Source: Trametes villosa
Taxonomy: Eukaryota; Basidiomycota; Agaricomycetes; Polyporales; Polyporaceae
Direction of reading: 5' to 3'
NCBI GenBank assembly: GCA_002964805.2
Contig: PUDQ02000056.1
Coordinates: forward strand, 124,001 to 188,000
DNA length: 64,000 nucleotides
Each line of letters opens with the position of its first letter. Position 1 is the stretch's first letter. A model generated the notes under the pieces. That model was not told the DNA's origin, did not search any database, and saw only the letters and a program-made list of their open reading frames with translations. Shown here in pieces: positions 1-11,200 of the stretch. The position numbers and the translations under genes are program-made.

Positions 1-61
1 GTACGCAGTTTCCTCGTGCCGCGCCGGAAGATATGCTAACGCTCATGCGTCGCGTCTATAG

Positions 62-340
62 GCAGATCACCGTCAACGACCTCCCCGTCGGCCGTTCCGT
101 TGAGGAGACCATCCGTCTCGTCAAGGCCTTCCAGTTCACTGTACGTGTATTCTTCTGTGCTGACCTTGTTCGCATGCTCACCCTGCCCAACAGGATGAGC
201 ACGGCGAGGTCTGCCCCGCCAACTGGCAGGAGGGCAGCAAGACGATCAAGGCGGACCCCAAGGGCTCGCTCGAGTACTTCTCCAACGCGTCTGCCGCCGA
301 CGCGAACAGCAACGTGAGCAAGAAGCGGCGCCTTGACTGA
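62..340 (+). CDS. 2-Cys peroxiredoxin, C-terminal part (5' end outside window)
   Basis: Thiol peroxidase that reduces hydrogen peroxide and alkyl hydroperoxides using thioredoxin. Only the last two exons are present: 62-140 and 194-340, joined across a GT-AG intron at 141-193. Bases 1-61 look like the 3' part of another intron, with a GCTAAC branch-like site and TATAG acceptor. The translation reads [16 protein letters not shown], then [11 protein letters not shown], a near-invariant segment of typical 2-Cys peroxiredoxins. The Cys in VCPANW is the resolving cysteine; the peroxidatic cysteine lies upstream, out of view. A YF pair in SLEYFSNA matches the C-terminal helix that makes eukaryotic enzymes sensitive to over-oxidation. 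Unusually, the protein ends KKRRLD, a basic cluster that could act as a nuclear signal (inference). The stop is TGA at 338-340. Confidence 0.93.
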
Positions 341-1135
341 TGCCCCCTCCGTGATTCTGATCTGCCCTCCCCCACTGAGCAGCTGTCGCACTGACGGCAG
401 GCCCGGAGGGTCTGATCTTTCGCCGAGCACGCTCCCCCGTCTGTCTCGCTGTCAGATCCCGCCCCTCCTCCCTCTGATCTAGCCGCCCCGCGGCTGGTGT
501 GCGATCGTGTTACGTATCCCCCCTCACGACCCAACCCTCACGTAGATCTTAGAGAGCAGAGAGACCATGTTAGATAGCTAGATCTAGACGGTAGATGCGC
601 GCGCCCCGGCGGGTGCTGGTAGGATATCCGGTGCTTCAACTTGTAGAATAATCACTACTTACAGCTTGGAAGAGTCGCGGTGGCGGTGTAGCGGAGTGTG
701 GGGAGATGTCGCGTTGGTGGTGTGTATATCAATACGAAACCGCTCTTCCTGGATCCATCACCCTTCGTGTGAGGTATGCTCGATTGGCTGTGCGTCGTGC
801 TCAAGGGGCAATTAGCCCGGAGATCGTTCGCTTCGAATAAAATGGATGGCCAGCCCTGTTCATATGCTACATACGAGTCTATGAGATGTCACAGGTGAGA
901 ATGGGCGAGCAATACAAGATTCCGTTCGAACGGGCAGCAAAAGTGCTTTTCGGGACCCCGGGGACCAGAAGAGGGGATGAGGACGAGGGGTTGGAGTCAG
1001 CGCTCCCTTGGCTGATTGCCCCTTGGTCGTGCTGGGGAAGCTTTGAAGCTGAGGGTTCAACCGTGCTGCCGAAGTTCAAGCTGGTGCTCATGGGATGTGC
1101 AGCGATAAATTTTGGATTGGGCCGTAGGAGCGAGT
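341..1135. other. Intergenic, convergent 3' ends
   Basis: About 0.8 kb between the peroxiredoxin stop and the TRM112 stop. Reading frames here are short and lack recognisable domains, so I see no gene. It presumably carries both 3' UTRs. Confidence 0.6.
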
Positions 1136-1780
1136 TTAGCCGATTTCATGTTCAGCAAGCAACTGCGCGTAGAGACACTCCTCAGTACCACAAGCAAAAC
1201 GTTTGCTCGCGTATGCCACGCACCATGTTTGGGATCCCGTTCGAGATCGGGTACGTATGCTTGCAGTTCGGGCACACCATCGCGCCCTCCTCGACGTGCA
1301 TCTGCCGCCCCGATCGCGCGCGTCAGCGGCCGTCCCACGTCCCATCCGCGAGAAGAGAAAGATGGACAGGAACGCGCGACGCACCTCGAGCAGGACGTGG
1401 TGCAGCTTTTGCAGGAACTCGTCGTCCACCATCTCCGGCTGCTCCGCGGGCAGCGAGGTGTCTCCGAGCTGCTCATCCGCCCCGCACCCATGCACACACG
1501 AATTCACCCCCACATGCAAAGGTCGCAGCGACGCGTCAAAAAGCACCCGCAATCAGCGCGCGCCCTATCCGACCAAACGAAAAGGAAGAAGGCGCACCTG
1601 GCGCGCGGCGCCGATGAGCGCGGGCCACTCGAGGCGGGGGAGGAAGCCGCGGAGGAAGTCCGCGTTGAACTCGGCCTCGCGGAGCTCGACGGCCGCGTCC
1701 TGAAACTGCAGCGGGAAGTTGTTCGAGGTGCAGCCCTTGGCGTGGCACGCGAGCAGGTTGTGCGTTATTAGGCGGACCAT
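1136..1780 (-). CDS. TRM112: Multifunctional methyltransferase subunit TRM112
   Basis: Small zinc-binding activator of several methyltransferases: Trm9 and Trm11 on tRNA, Bud23 on 18S rRNA, Mtq2 on eRF1. Four exons on the minus strand, 1780-1598, 1468-1385, 1301-1224 and 1162-1136, give 372 nt and 123 aa, normal for the family (about 120-135). The protein starts MVRLITHNLLACHAKGC, the family's usual N-terminus. Four cysteines form the expected zinc site: C12 and C17 near the start, and the CPNC pair at about 99-102. The middle contains LLAC...FLRGFLPRLEW and EMVDDEFLQKLHHVLLEMHV, and the end is NGIPNMLLAEHEIG, all typical. All three introns have GT-AG ends and each exon junction keeps frame. 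The identification rests on the whole sequence, so confidence is high. Confidence 0.95.
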
Positions 1781-1926
1781 CGTCGCGGGGCGGAAGTGGA
1801 AGAGGAGGAGATCTACCCGAGGGACGGAGGCAGAGGAGAATAGGAGGAGGAGTGATCGCGAAGACTTCGCGGATCGTCCAAATTGTTTCCTTTGGCCTCA
1901 GTGGTCAATTGCGCGCAACTCTTCAA

Positions 1927-1998
1927 TCCGATATGGTGTAGTGGCTAACATTATCGCCTCTCACGCGATAGCCCGGGGTTCGATTCCCTGTGTCGGAA
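1927..1998 (+). tRNA. tRNA-Glu (anticodon CUC)
   Basis: The cloverleaf folds by eye. The acceptor TCCGATA (1927-1933) pairs with TGTCGGA (1991-1997), with discriminator A at 1998. The D arm contains GTAGTGGCTAA. The anticodon stem is ATCGC/GCGAT around the loop CTCTCAC, whose centre is CTC. The T arm is GGTTCGATTCC with the invariant TTCGA. No intron. It reads GAG codons. Confidence 0.93.
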
Positions 1999-3097
1999 CG
2001 TTTTTGCCTTCCACACCGTTATAAGCAGATCCCTGACGGTACCACTCTCCTTGTTCAACCACGACCACGACCTCATCCTGGCAGGGCCCGACTTTTCGCA
2101 CCTCTAATACTATCATACGGGGGCGCCTCCACACACGCGGAAACTTGGAAGCGTCGGGATTTGAGTACCAGTACTTTCTTTCTCTGGGAGTACTAGTGTC
2201 AGGGTTTCATGAATGCTCTGGAAATTCGGCCGCACTGCCAGTGTTAGGTGCGGATGATTGCTTATACTAACCTTCGGGAGCTTGACGAAAGTAATCCCGC
2301 AGATTCATAATCATCACAGATGCAGAAAGACCAGTGGTCCCCGGACTCCCTGCCAGTACCGACGTTACACTCGAACCAGAATAAGCCCCTCCACGCCCAT
2401 CCACACTCGTCAACCACGCTCGTCGAAAGGCTACGGGAACACACCATCTGCCAAGGCAGACCCAGCAATACAGGTTCAACGATGTTGAACAGCATCGTCC
2501 CTGGTGGGCTCCTCGGATCCCGCCGCGGCCCCTCCGGTGTCTTTGCAAGTCTGCCCCTCGGTTTGATCGAGATTTCGATCTGCGCGGGTGAGCCGATCTC
2601 CCAGGTACAGCTAGGAACATCCGGAGCTCCCATTCAAATTGAGTGTGCGCTGATCAGCCTCGGGACCGAGGGCTGTCGGAGGATATGGGCAGTCGAGAAC
2701 TCGGAGTGAAGTTGCTCTTCTCCTACCAGCGCGCTCTGTAGCACATCGTTGTCTTTGCATACGGCGAGCTACCCAGCAGCGCCCGAAATGTTTCTCTACA
2801 ATGTCTCGCGCAAGGGACTCGGAACGGAGGAGGGAGCCCCGCAACGCCACCAACAGCAACCTTATGCCTTCACGTGACGCCTTATAGCCGAATGACAACA
2901 TCGGGGGAGGATGTACGCGCAATATTGCACCATGAAGAGTGCAGCCGTCTAGCCGTTTATCTTGCGATACTGACGGCTCGGGGATGTGCAGGACGCGGCG
3001 CTCGACGCTCAAATAGCGGACCCGGCGGGGCAGAAGATTTAGCGTCGCCCTCTTCCCTGCGCCCATCTCCCTGTCTGTGCCCCACAGCGTCAAAAGG
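1999..3097. other. Intergenic, no gene recognised
   Basis: 1.1 kb between tRNA-Glu and the MFS gene. Overlapping open frames occur on both strands at 2262-2709, but none resembles a known protein and no convincing exon chain was found. The last few hundred bases presumably hold the MFS promoter. Confidence 0.5.
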
Positions 3098-4934
3098 ATG
3101 TCTACCAAGAGGAGCCCCTCGCAGTACTCTTCGTCGGTCAAGTCCTCGGCGGACGCGACCGAAGAGGCGCAGGTTGCGTTCGAGCAGCTCGATCCGGAGC
3201 TCGTCAGGAGGACATGGCGGAAAGTGGACTGGTACCTGATGCCCATCGCGGTATGGCTCTACTTGGCCTCTTATATTGACCGGTGAGCGCCGTGTCTACG
3301 CCGGGACGTCGATCACCAGGTCTTACTTGCGAAATATGCAGTGCCAACATCGGAAACGCGAAAGTGCTTGGACTGGCGACTTCTCTGCACCTGACGAGCA
3401 ACCAGTACAACTGGGCGCTGTCGATTTTCTTCATCGGCTATGTCATCTTCGAGACGCCGTCGAACATCCTTCTACGAAAGGTTAGCCCGAGGTGGTACAT
3501 CCCCGCACTGACCGTAAGTTCCCCGCATGCGCATGAAGTAGGATAGTGGATTGACCAGCACCACAGGTTCTCTGGGGCGTGATCTGCGCGCTATTTGCCA
3601 CCGTCAAATCTGCCTCTGGGCTTTTGGCTATCCGGTTCTTTTTGGGAATGGCAGAGGCCGGATTCCTGCCCGGCCTTCTCTACTGGCGTACGTGCTGAAC
3701 ACTTCTTTTTGATCGTGAAATTGCGACTGAGTGTTCGATAGTGAGCTGCTGGTACCCCCGCGATATCATGGGCAGGCGATTCGGCGTGCTGTACTCCACA
3801 GTATCATTGACCGGCGCATTCGGCGGTCTCCTTGCGACTGCAATCCACGCTCTGGACGGCACCCACGGGATCGCAGGTTGGCAGTAAGCTCCCCAATCTC
3901 GCACCATTCCCGTGTCAGCGCTCACTCACGACTCACAGATGGATCTTCATCGTCGAGGGCTGCATCACCGCCGGGTTTGGGCTCATCGCGGCCGTCGTGA
4001 TGTCCGCCTACCCCGCGACCGCGAAGTTCCTCACCGAGGAAGAGCGGCGCGTCGTCCTGCTCGCGAACGAGGCCGACCGCGCGCAGAAGGCCGCGGAGGG
4101 CTTCAACGCGCGCCAGGTCCGCAGCGCGTTCACGGACTGGCGCACGTACCTCTGGGCGCTCGTCTTCATCTCCGTCTACATCCCCGTCTACAGCGTCATC
4201 CTCTCCCTGCCCTCGGTCGTGACCGGGCTCGGGTACAAGGGCACGCGCGCGACGCTCATGGCGTGCCCGCCGTACGGCCTCGGCTTCCTCATCGTCCTCG
4301 CCGCGGGCTGGACGGTGGACCGGTACGGCCGCCTGTTCTACCACTACCTCGCCGCGTGCGCGGTCACGATGGCCGCACTCATCGTGCTCATGATCGTCAA
4401 CAACAACGTCGTGCGCTACATCATGTTCTTCTTCATCATGTTCATGTGCGTCCCCCCTTCTTCCCTCCTCTCCTCTCCCCCCGCACTCACGCTGACGCTT
4501 GCCTCCGTTCCGCAGGTTCATCCCCGTGTCGATCTGCTGGGTATGGCTCACCGCGAACCTCGCGGGCCCGAACAAGCGCGCGGCGGGCATGGGCTTCGTC
4601 TTCTCCGTCGGGAACATCGGCGGCGCGGTCGCGGGCCAGATCTACCGCGCGGAGTGGGCGCCGCGCTACGTGCAGGGGCACGCGATCAACCTCGCGTGCT
4701 ACGTCGTCGGCGTCGTCGCCGGCACCGTGCTCTGGTGGAGCCTCAAGCGCGACAACGAAAGGCGCGACGCGGCCGCGCACACGACCGTCACGCGCACGAA
4801 GCCGCTCGACCTCTCAGGGGAGGACCTCGGCGACTTGGGCGACAGGTGAGATTTGTGCTTTGTTTGTGTGCTGTGGAATGGGCGGGTGCTGATGCGAACT
4901 GTACAGGCATCCGAACTTTAGATATTATCTGTAG
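3098..4934 (+). CDS. MFS transporter, anion:cation symporter (Dal5/allantoate permease) type
   Basis: Twelve-helix major facilitator, 494 aa, probably moving a small organic anion or vitamin across the plasma membrane; the substrate cannot be read from the sequence. Seven exons: 3098-3282, 3342-3513, 3567-3687, 3742-3883, 3939-4445, 4516-4845 and 4907-4934. Start ATG 3098 gives MSTKRSPSQYSSS, a polar cytoplasmic N-terminus. Family marks in order: WRKVDWYLMPI and YLASYIDRANIGNAK (helix 1 and the start of loop 1-2), LSIFFIGYVIFETPSN (helix 2), RFFLGMAEAGFLPGLLYWLSCWYPR (helices 4-5), and GWQWIFIVEG before helix 6. These are hallmarks of the fungal allantoate/nicotinate/tartrate-type branch. The second half has a long central loop rich in Glu and Ala. 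The protein ends RHPNFRYYL, as in relatives. All junctions keep frame. Confidence 0.93.
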
Positions 4935-5181
4935 ACGTAGATTCTGCTAACGAGTTATGACTGTATTGTAGTACATCACGAACATGACCTATACCTGGAC
5001 GCTTGGATAACCGACGCAGGCCTGCCCCGTCGTATCAAATAACATCGGGGCCTCATATACTAGAGTGCGGCAGTCCATCTGCGGGCGACAATCGCAATCA
5101 GAGCTCAAAAAATAAGGCAAGATTGTGAGTCTCAAGCCATCATGATATACCACCATCTTACGGCAAGGTGCGCCCCCACAG

Positions 5182-7222
5182 TCACGAAAGGTCAGAGCTC
5201 AACTGTCCGACCGCCCCGCTGACCGGCTCCTCGAAGGGAGTCGGAGGGGCGGACTGCGACCTCCTGAGCGCACGCAGCTCGCCAAACGACTGCTCGAGGA
5301 TCTTCAGCTTGTCCTCCCAGTTCCCATCATGGTTCAGCCGGCGCGCCTGCTCGACGACGTCCGCGAGCACGGCGAGGAACGGCTCCTCGAGCGCGCGCGC
5401 GTACTTGCGCTCGAGCGCGACGAGGTGCAGCGCGATGCGCGCGATCGGGTACAGCAGCGCGTCGTCGTCCCGCCACAGCGGCGTCTCGAGGAACGCGCGC
5501 AGGTGCGCGAGCGTGCCCTGCAGGTCCGCGCGCAGCCCCGCGTAGTCCGCGGCCGAGAGCGAGGGCAGCGTCGCGAGGCAGATTACGAGGTCGCACGCGT
5601 CGAGGAAGTGTTTAGGGCCTGGTCCGTCTTTGGGCTTGTGTCCGTGTCCGTGCCCGTCGCTCTGGCGTACAGAGGCGATGAACTTCACGAGTGCGGCAAG
5701 GTCTGGTGAGTGCGTCAGCCAGGGTCAGTATGAATGTTACGCATGTGAAGACATAACGGAACTACGCACCGTGGCAGCCTCCGGCGTGGTGCAAGTCAGC
5801 CAACTCTGCGTTCCTTTCCAGCTGTTGGTACAGAATCTTAAAGGCAACGTGGCGCACGCCCTCGTCCGGGTCGTCCGACAGCGCGAAGAAGACGCGGCAG
5901 AAATGGTCGTACACCAGCGGCAGCGTGCGCACGAGCAGGGGCTCCAAAATGTGCATCGTCCGGAGCGCGTGGTCGCGCGCGCCGGGCTCTGCGCGCGTCT
6001 TCACCAGTGCGTCGAGCGTGAGGTCCGCCAGCACCGCGACAGACTCGGCACGGTCGTTGCGCGTCTCGAAGTACGGCAGGTTGTTCTCGATGCGGTCGGC
6101 GCGACGCGCCATGATGCTGAAGTACGACCGGATCGCCGGTCCCGGGGGCATGTCGTTCAGACAGGGCCGCACGACGTCCCGCAGGAAGGCGTCGTCGAGG
6201 AACGTGGCGTCGGCCTCGACGATGAGATGTTGGTCGAGCGCGGGGCCGGAGGCTTCGACGTGGATGCGTTCGCGCGCGCCCCAGCTGTAAGTGTTGGGCT
6301 TGTTCGCGAACCGGGTGAGCTTCTGGACTACCTTCTTGGCGTAGCGGGCGCGAGCGCGGCGGAAGTAGCCCTCGCCCCCCGAGGCAATCAGCCTATTCGC
6401 GGATGCACAGATGGAGCGGCAGACGCTGCGCAGGGGCCGCTTGAAGGCCTGGAAGATGACGAAGAACCCCCAGGCCTGGGGAGACTGGTAAGAGCAGTCG
6501 TCTCCGAACGTCGGCAAGATGGTGGTAAGGAGAATGAAGAACAGCAGGATGGCAATGAGGACGCTGGCAATGTAGGTTATCTCGAGGTTGAGCTGGCTGA
6601 GGAACAGAACAAGGCCGATGAGGAAGAGCACGACGGCGCCCTGGAGGAGGATGGGGAGGAGCATCATGATCTCGGCGACCCGCCACTTCCTCAGACTGTC
6701 CCGACGAAACTGGCGTGTCCGCGCGATTTCGGGGGAGACGCTTGCTAGGCCGCTGGTATATTGGTTGAGCCATTGTCTGACGAGGATGCTGATTGACGCT
6801 GCGGCGAGACTGCATATGAGTGCCGAGAACCAGAGAGCGTTGATGGCCACGGCATAAGGCGTCGAAGGGCTATTTGCAGACAGCGGCGGCGATGAAGCCA
6901 GAATGCCCATGAGCGCAGTTGCATTGACCTCTTTCGTACCATCGCCTGGTATGGTGAGGAATGTGGTGGTGCTATTGGCGCTCTGAGGTTGCAGCATCTT
7001 ATACGCCTCAACGTCGAATGCAGTGAGGATGGCGGAGAACAAGGCGGCCTGAAATATGTCAAGGTTGTCAGCTACTCACCGACACGGTCAGTTACTCACA
7101 AAGACGAGCTCGGCATCGATTTCCTCTTTCCATGCCTCAATTCGCGCGTCTTCGTTGTCCTTCATAGCCATTGCGCATCGTGTCCACGCCTCCTGAGAAG
7201 CCGACTCCGTCCACGACGTCAT
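5182..7222 (-). CDS. DUF6535-domain membrane protein
   Basis: Protein of 640 aa from three exons on the minus strand: 7222-7100, 7048-5770 and 5702-5182. The start at 7222 gives MTSWTESASQEAWTRC. It continues into WKEEIDAELVF and, after the intron, AALFSAILTAFDVEAY, the conserved opening of DUF6535, a domain greatly expanded in Agaricomycetes. Predicted membrane helices lie near residues 43-57, 106-131, 167-193 and 198-221. Between the second and third is LVRQWLNQYTSG, also typical. The remaining ~400 residues are soluble and helical-looking, with no domain I recognise; they include a short His/Gly patch (GHGHGHK). The function of the family is not known. Introns are GT-AG and phases match. 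The gene ends 247 bp from the MFS stop, in convergent orientation. Confidence 0.9.
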
Positions 7223-8273
7223 CAAGGTGGTCGCAGGAGACCGGGGTGAAAGTTCCTGCGTTATATAATCATCCAGTGAGATACGCAGGTTTTATGCCAT
7301 GCATACGTACATATGTTTCCCCCGCTGGCCCGCCATATCTCGATCTGGTACGGCCGTAGCTACGGCCGAGGGACTGCGGAGGTTATACTCAGCGCTGACA
7401 ACGCCATGATGAAGGCAAGGCTCACCTCTGTAGCACGAGACGATTCGCCTCGCCCTCCTTCGGCGAAGGTGGCGACTGGCCGATCGCGAGCATGTGCCTT
7501 GAATGTGCGCTTCCTAGAAAACGATGACATCGTTCGGGTCTCGATTTCTTCAGCAATGTGCTCGCGCTGGCTGCGATAGCTATCGGGACAGGGAGAGGTG
7601 CAGGGAAATGGTCAGGGGTGGCTGCGAGGGGGTACTTGCGGACAAGGTGGACCCCGTCCATGACGCAGCGTTTTCTTGAGTCCATCGCCTCGGGGGCGCT
7701 ATCCTTGCTGTGCGACTGCGAACGTCCCGAGAAGGAGGAAGACTGCAAGCAGCATTCCCGTGGCGGGTTCAGCGTACCCACCCTGTCAGGCTCACAGGTC
7801 CGAACGCACTGCAGCGGTGTCGAGGAGGTCACAAGGAGTTTAAGTGGTCTCAGATGTCGCGAACGTGCGTGTTGTGAGTCGCGCCGCAGACCTTGGCGCC
7901 GCAGGCGCTCCGTTCAAGAGCGTCGACTTTGCACGTTCGTCTGCCAGAGAGGCACTTCGTCGGGGGTCCGAGACAAAAACGAGCCATGATAAGAGAACAG
8001 GAACTAGAGGCTACACCGTCAACTATACAATATTAAGGAATCTCGCTCGATCTCTCCAGGAGACCACTCAGCTAATAAGATAGAGTGTTGAGGACCGCCT
8101 CATGTGCTACTGCACGCACGGCGGCGCCTGTATCCATCGAGGTGCGGCGAGTACAACAACAGCTTCCATGCGCTGCGGTCATCCCAGGGACAGTCGTTGC
8201 ATCGAGAGTTCTTCGTACACGTCAGCTCGACGGATAGTTGGGGAGTCATAGAGTTTGGCGTACCTGACGAACT
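7223..8273. other. Intergenic, promoter of DUF6535 gene
   Basis: About 1.05 kb. It holds the upstream region of the DUF6535 gene and the 3' flank of the DUF262 gene. A 136-codon minus-strand open frame at 7422-7832 has no recognisable domain and no supporting splice pattern, so I do not call it. Confidence 0.5.
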
Positions 8274-11200
8274 TCACCGCTGCTTGTAGTACCCCCGACC
8301 GGACGGGTGGTTGGGATACCCCCGATCCCGATCCCTGCCACGTCCCCCGCCCCTGTTGTAGCCGTCCCTCTCCCACTCACGCCCCCGCGTCTTGCCCGAC
8401 GTTCGATAGCCGTAGCGGTCGCGATCCCGGCTCCGTGAGCGATCCCTGCTCCGCGAGCGGCTCCGGCTCCGGGTGTAGTCCCTGCTTCTGCCGCCGTCTC
8501 GGCTTCTGTAGCGGTCCCTGCTTCGGTCACGCCCTCGGGTCCTGTCGCGGCTCCGGCTCCTGTTGCGGCTTCTGCTTCGGCTGCGGCTTCTGTCGCGGTC
8601 CCTGCTCCTGTAGCGATCCCGACTCCTGCTACGATCTCGGCTCCGGCTCCGGTCCCTGCTCCTGTCGCGAGATCTGCCCCGGTCGTGATCTCTGCTCCGG
8701 TCCATGTCCCAGTCAGAGTCGAGATCGCGTTCGCGCTTGACCACAACGGCGGGCTGCGACGATCCGGCTTGGTATTCGCGTCCGGACCGATCCGAGGGCG
8801 ACGTCGGTAGAGCCAGGGCGCTGGAGGTTGAATCGGAAGGAGATCTGTACTTCGCAGCGGCCGGTAACGACGGGAGCGGGGGAGGTGGGGGCACAGCAGG
8901 AGGTGTCATCCAAGTCGATGGCGGAGCGGAGATGTGGACGCCAGATAGACCTGCAACTGGCGGGGTGGCAGAAGCTTGTGTGGTGGCAGGGGCGATGGAT
9001 ATGCTGAATGCATGACCATGCTTAGCCAGTAGCTGCTCTATGGAAGCCTGGAGCTCCTGGTCACTTGCGGGTGATACTGCTGAGGTAGGTTGCGAAACCT
9101 GGCTCGCCACCGGCTGCACAGAGGCAGTGTTGATCGCAGGAGGTTTCGACGAGCTTGCAGCGGCTGGACCCTGAACCTGTGTGTTGTGTGAAGCATGAGA
9201 CTGCCGGTACAGATGTGACTAACAAGTGGCCTACCGAGACACTCGCTGCTGGCTCGTCGATTTGCCTGACGAGCAAAGCGTGCCCATCCGTCGTCAGATA
9301 CTATCAGACCAGCAGCTAGGTAGAGGCACCTACATGGCATCAGGATCTGCACTGGCACTCCCCGATTCCCGATCCCTCACCGACGGCTCCGTTGGAGTGG
9401 GCGGTATATTGGGATCGGGAAGTGGTGCGCGTGTCGGCTCCGCGGCAGGCGTTGCACGCGCGGAGGGCGTTTGAGGCGCAGGTGTAGGCGGAGCAGCAGA
9501 GACCTCTTTCGATCGTTTCGTAGACTTCGAAGGACCAGGTGCCTCAGCAAGAGTGAGGGCTTCGGCAGCCGCAGATAGCGATGTTTTCGTTTTCCTGGTA
9601 GTGATACGACTGGACGAGGCTTTTGGTGCTGGGGTAGAGGACTGCGAAGTGGTTGCCGGAGAGGGCCGCTCGAGTGCTGCCGCGCTTGCCCTTGTGGCTC
9701 TGGTGGAACCAGTAGCCTTCGATGGGGCTTTCTCTACAGCGGTGGAAGCAGATGCTTTCGCAGGCGTCGCCGCGGCAGCCTTCTTAGCCACTGTTGTCTT
9801 CGTCTTTGCAGAAGCGGAGGTGGTGGTGGTAATGGCTTTGGTGGCTGAACGAGACGAGGACAGCGACTGCCTCTTCCTCGGCACGGCCTCCTCCTCTTCC
9901 GAAGAACTGCTCTCTGTGTCCTGTCTCCGTCGTCTCTTCTCCTTGGTCGGCGGCACTGGTCGAGTTGTGGAGGCACTAGCTTGAGGGGCTTTCTGCGGCT
10001 TGACGGCCTTGATCGCAACAGACGCAGGTGTGTCGCCTTTGCCATCTCCCACAAGGTCGAGGCCATCCAGCCCCTCCGTGAGGAACTGGAACATGGTTTT
10101 GACGACCTTGTTGTTCTGGCGGATATCCTTGTGGTGGTTGCGCACGTCCGCGCGCATGCGCCAGATCGCGTTCGAGAGCTGCATGAGAGAGTGCGTCTTG
10201 CGGAACCGGAAGATGAGCAGGCCGATCATCGTGAACTCGATCGGCGACACGCGCGCCGGCTTGCTGAACGCGGCGTTGTACTTCTTGTCCTGGACAAGCT
10301 TGATGAAGATCCGGAACGTGTCGAGGACAGCCTCCCGCGTCTTCGCGGGCACGGCGGCCGTCGACGCGAGCCACTTCTCAAGCCGAGGCGCACCGGGGAA
10401 GAAGGTCTTGGGGTGGGAGTCGATGAGGTTCACGATCGTGGCGAGGCACTGAAAGTCTCTGCCACGATCGTGCCCCCAGTCTAGCTTCTCGCCAAAACCG
10501 TCGTCGCCCAACACGATCGATTGGACTTCTCGGATGAGTGCCGGCCACGGTCCTGGGATTGCTTGCATACGCTCTGGAAGGGAAGAAGACGTATGAGATG
10601 TCTTCAACCGTTTGTCAAAAGCGTGAAATCATACCGGCTACTGTGAGAGCGACGCCGAGTTGTACACGCTGGCCGGGCATGAGTAGCGAAACGCAACGGC
10701 AGGCATGCACGACCTTACCTGGAATATCTCCCGCTCCTGGTCATCCGTGAGATCGTCATATTCTACGCATACAATCTGTTTGTTGGCGAAGGCTAGGAGT
10801 AGCTGCCTAGGCAAGAGAGAGCGCTTCTCCTCCTCCCATTCCTTGAACCAATATTTCTTGTTCGTCGCACTGTGGACATGTTGTTAGCTGAAGGCACATG
10901 GGCTTGCTAGGGCCCGCACGCACTTGTCTCTGTCTGCGGGGGCAAACTATCAGATGATAGTCTTGTGCTGTAAAGCCGGGGGAGAGACGTACGAGGTATC
11001 TAACGTTCGATTTCGCATTGATGCAGATGGTCGGAATCATGGTGTGGCATAGTGAAGAATCCTACTTACCATCCCGTCCATAAATCTATGAGTGTTGGTC
11101 AGAACAGCTGTTCGAGAACCACGTCCATGTGCGAGTGCGAGACATGGAAGACGGTTGCATCCTCATGTAACAGCCGCCTGTCTAGTACCCGACGATAGTC

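Noticed and set aside
7422..7832. 136-codon minus-strand frame between the DUF6535 and DUF262 genes
   Set aside because: No family resemblance and irregular composition; could be chance.
8246..8746. 166-codon minus-strand and 161-codon plus-strand frames over the RS region
   Set aside because: Shadows of the arginine/serine codon repeats of the DUF262-RS gene in other frames.
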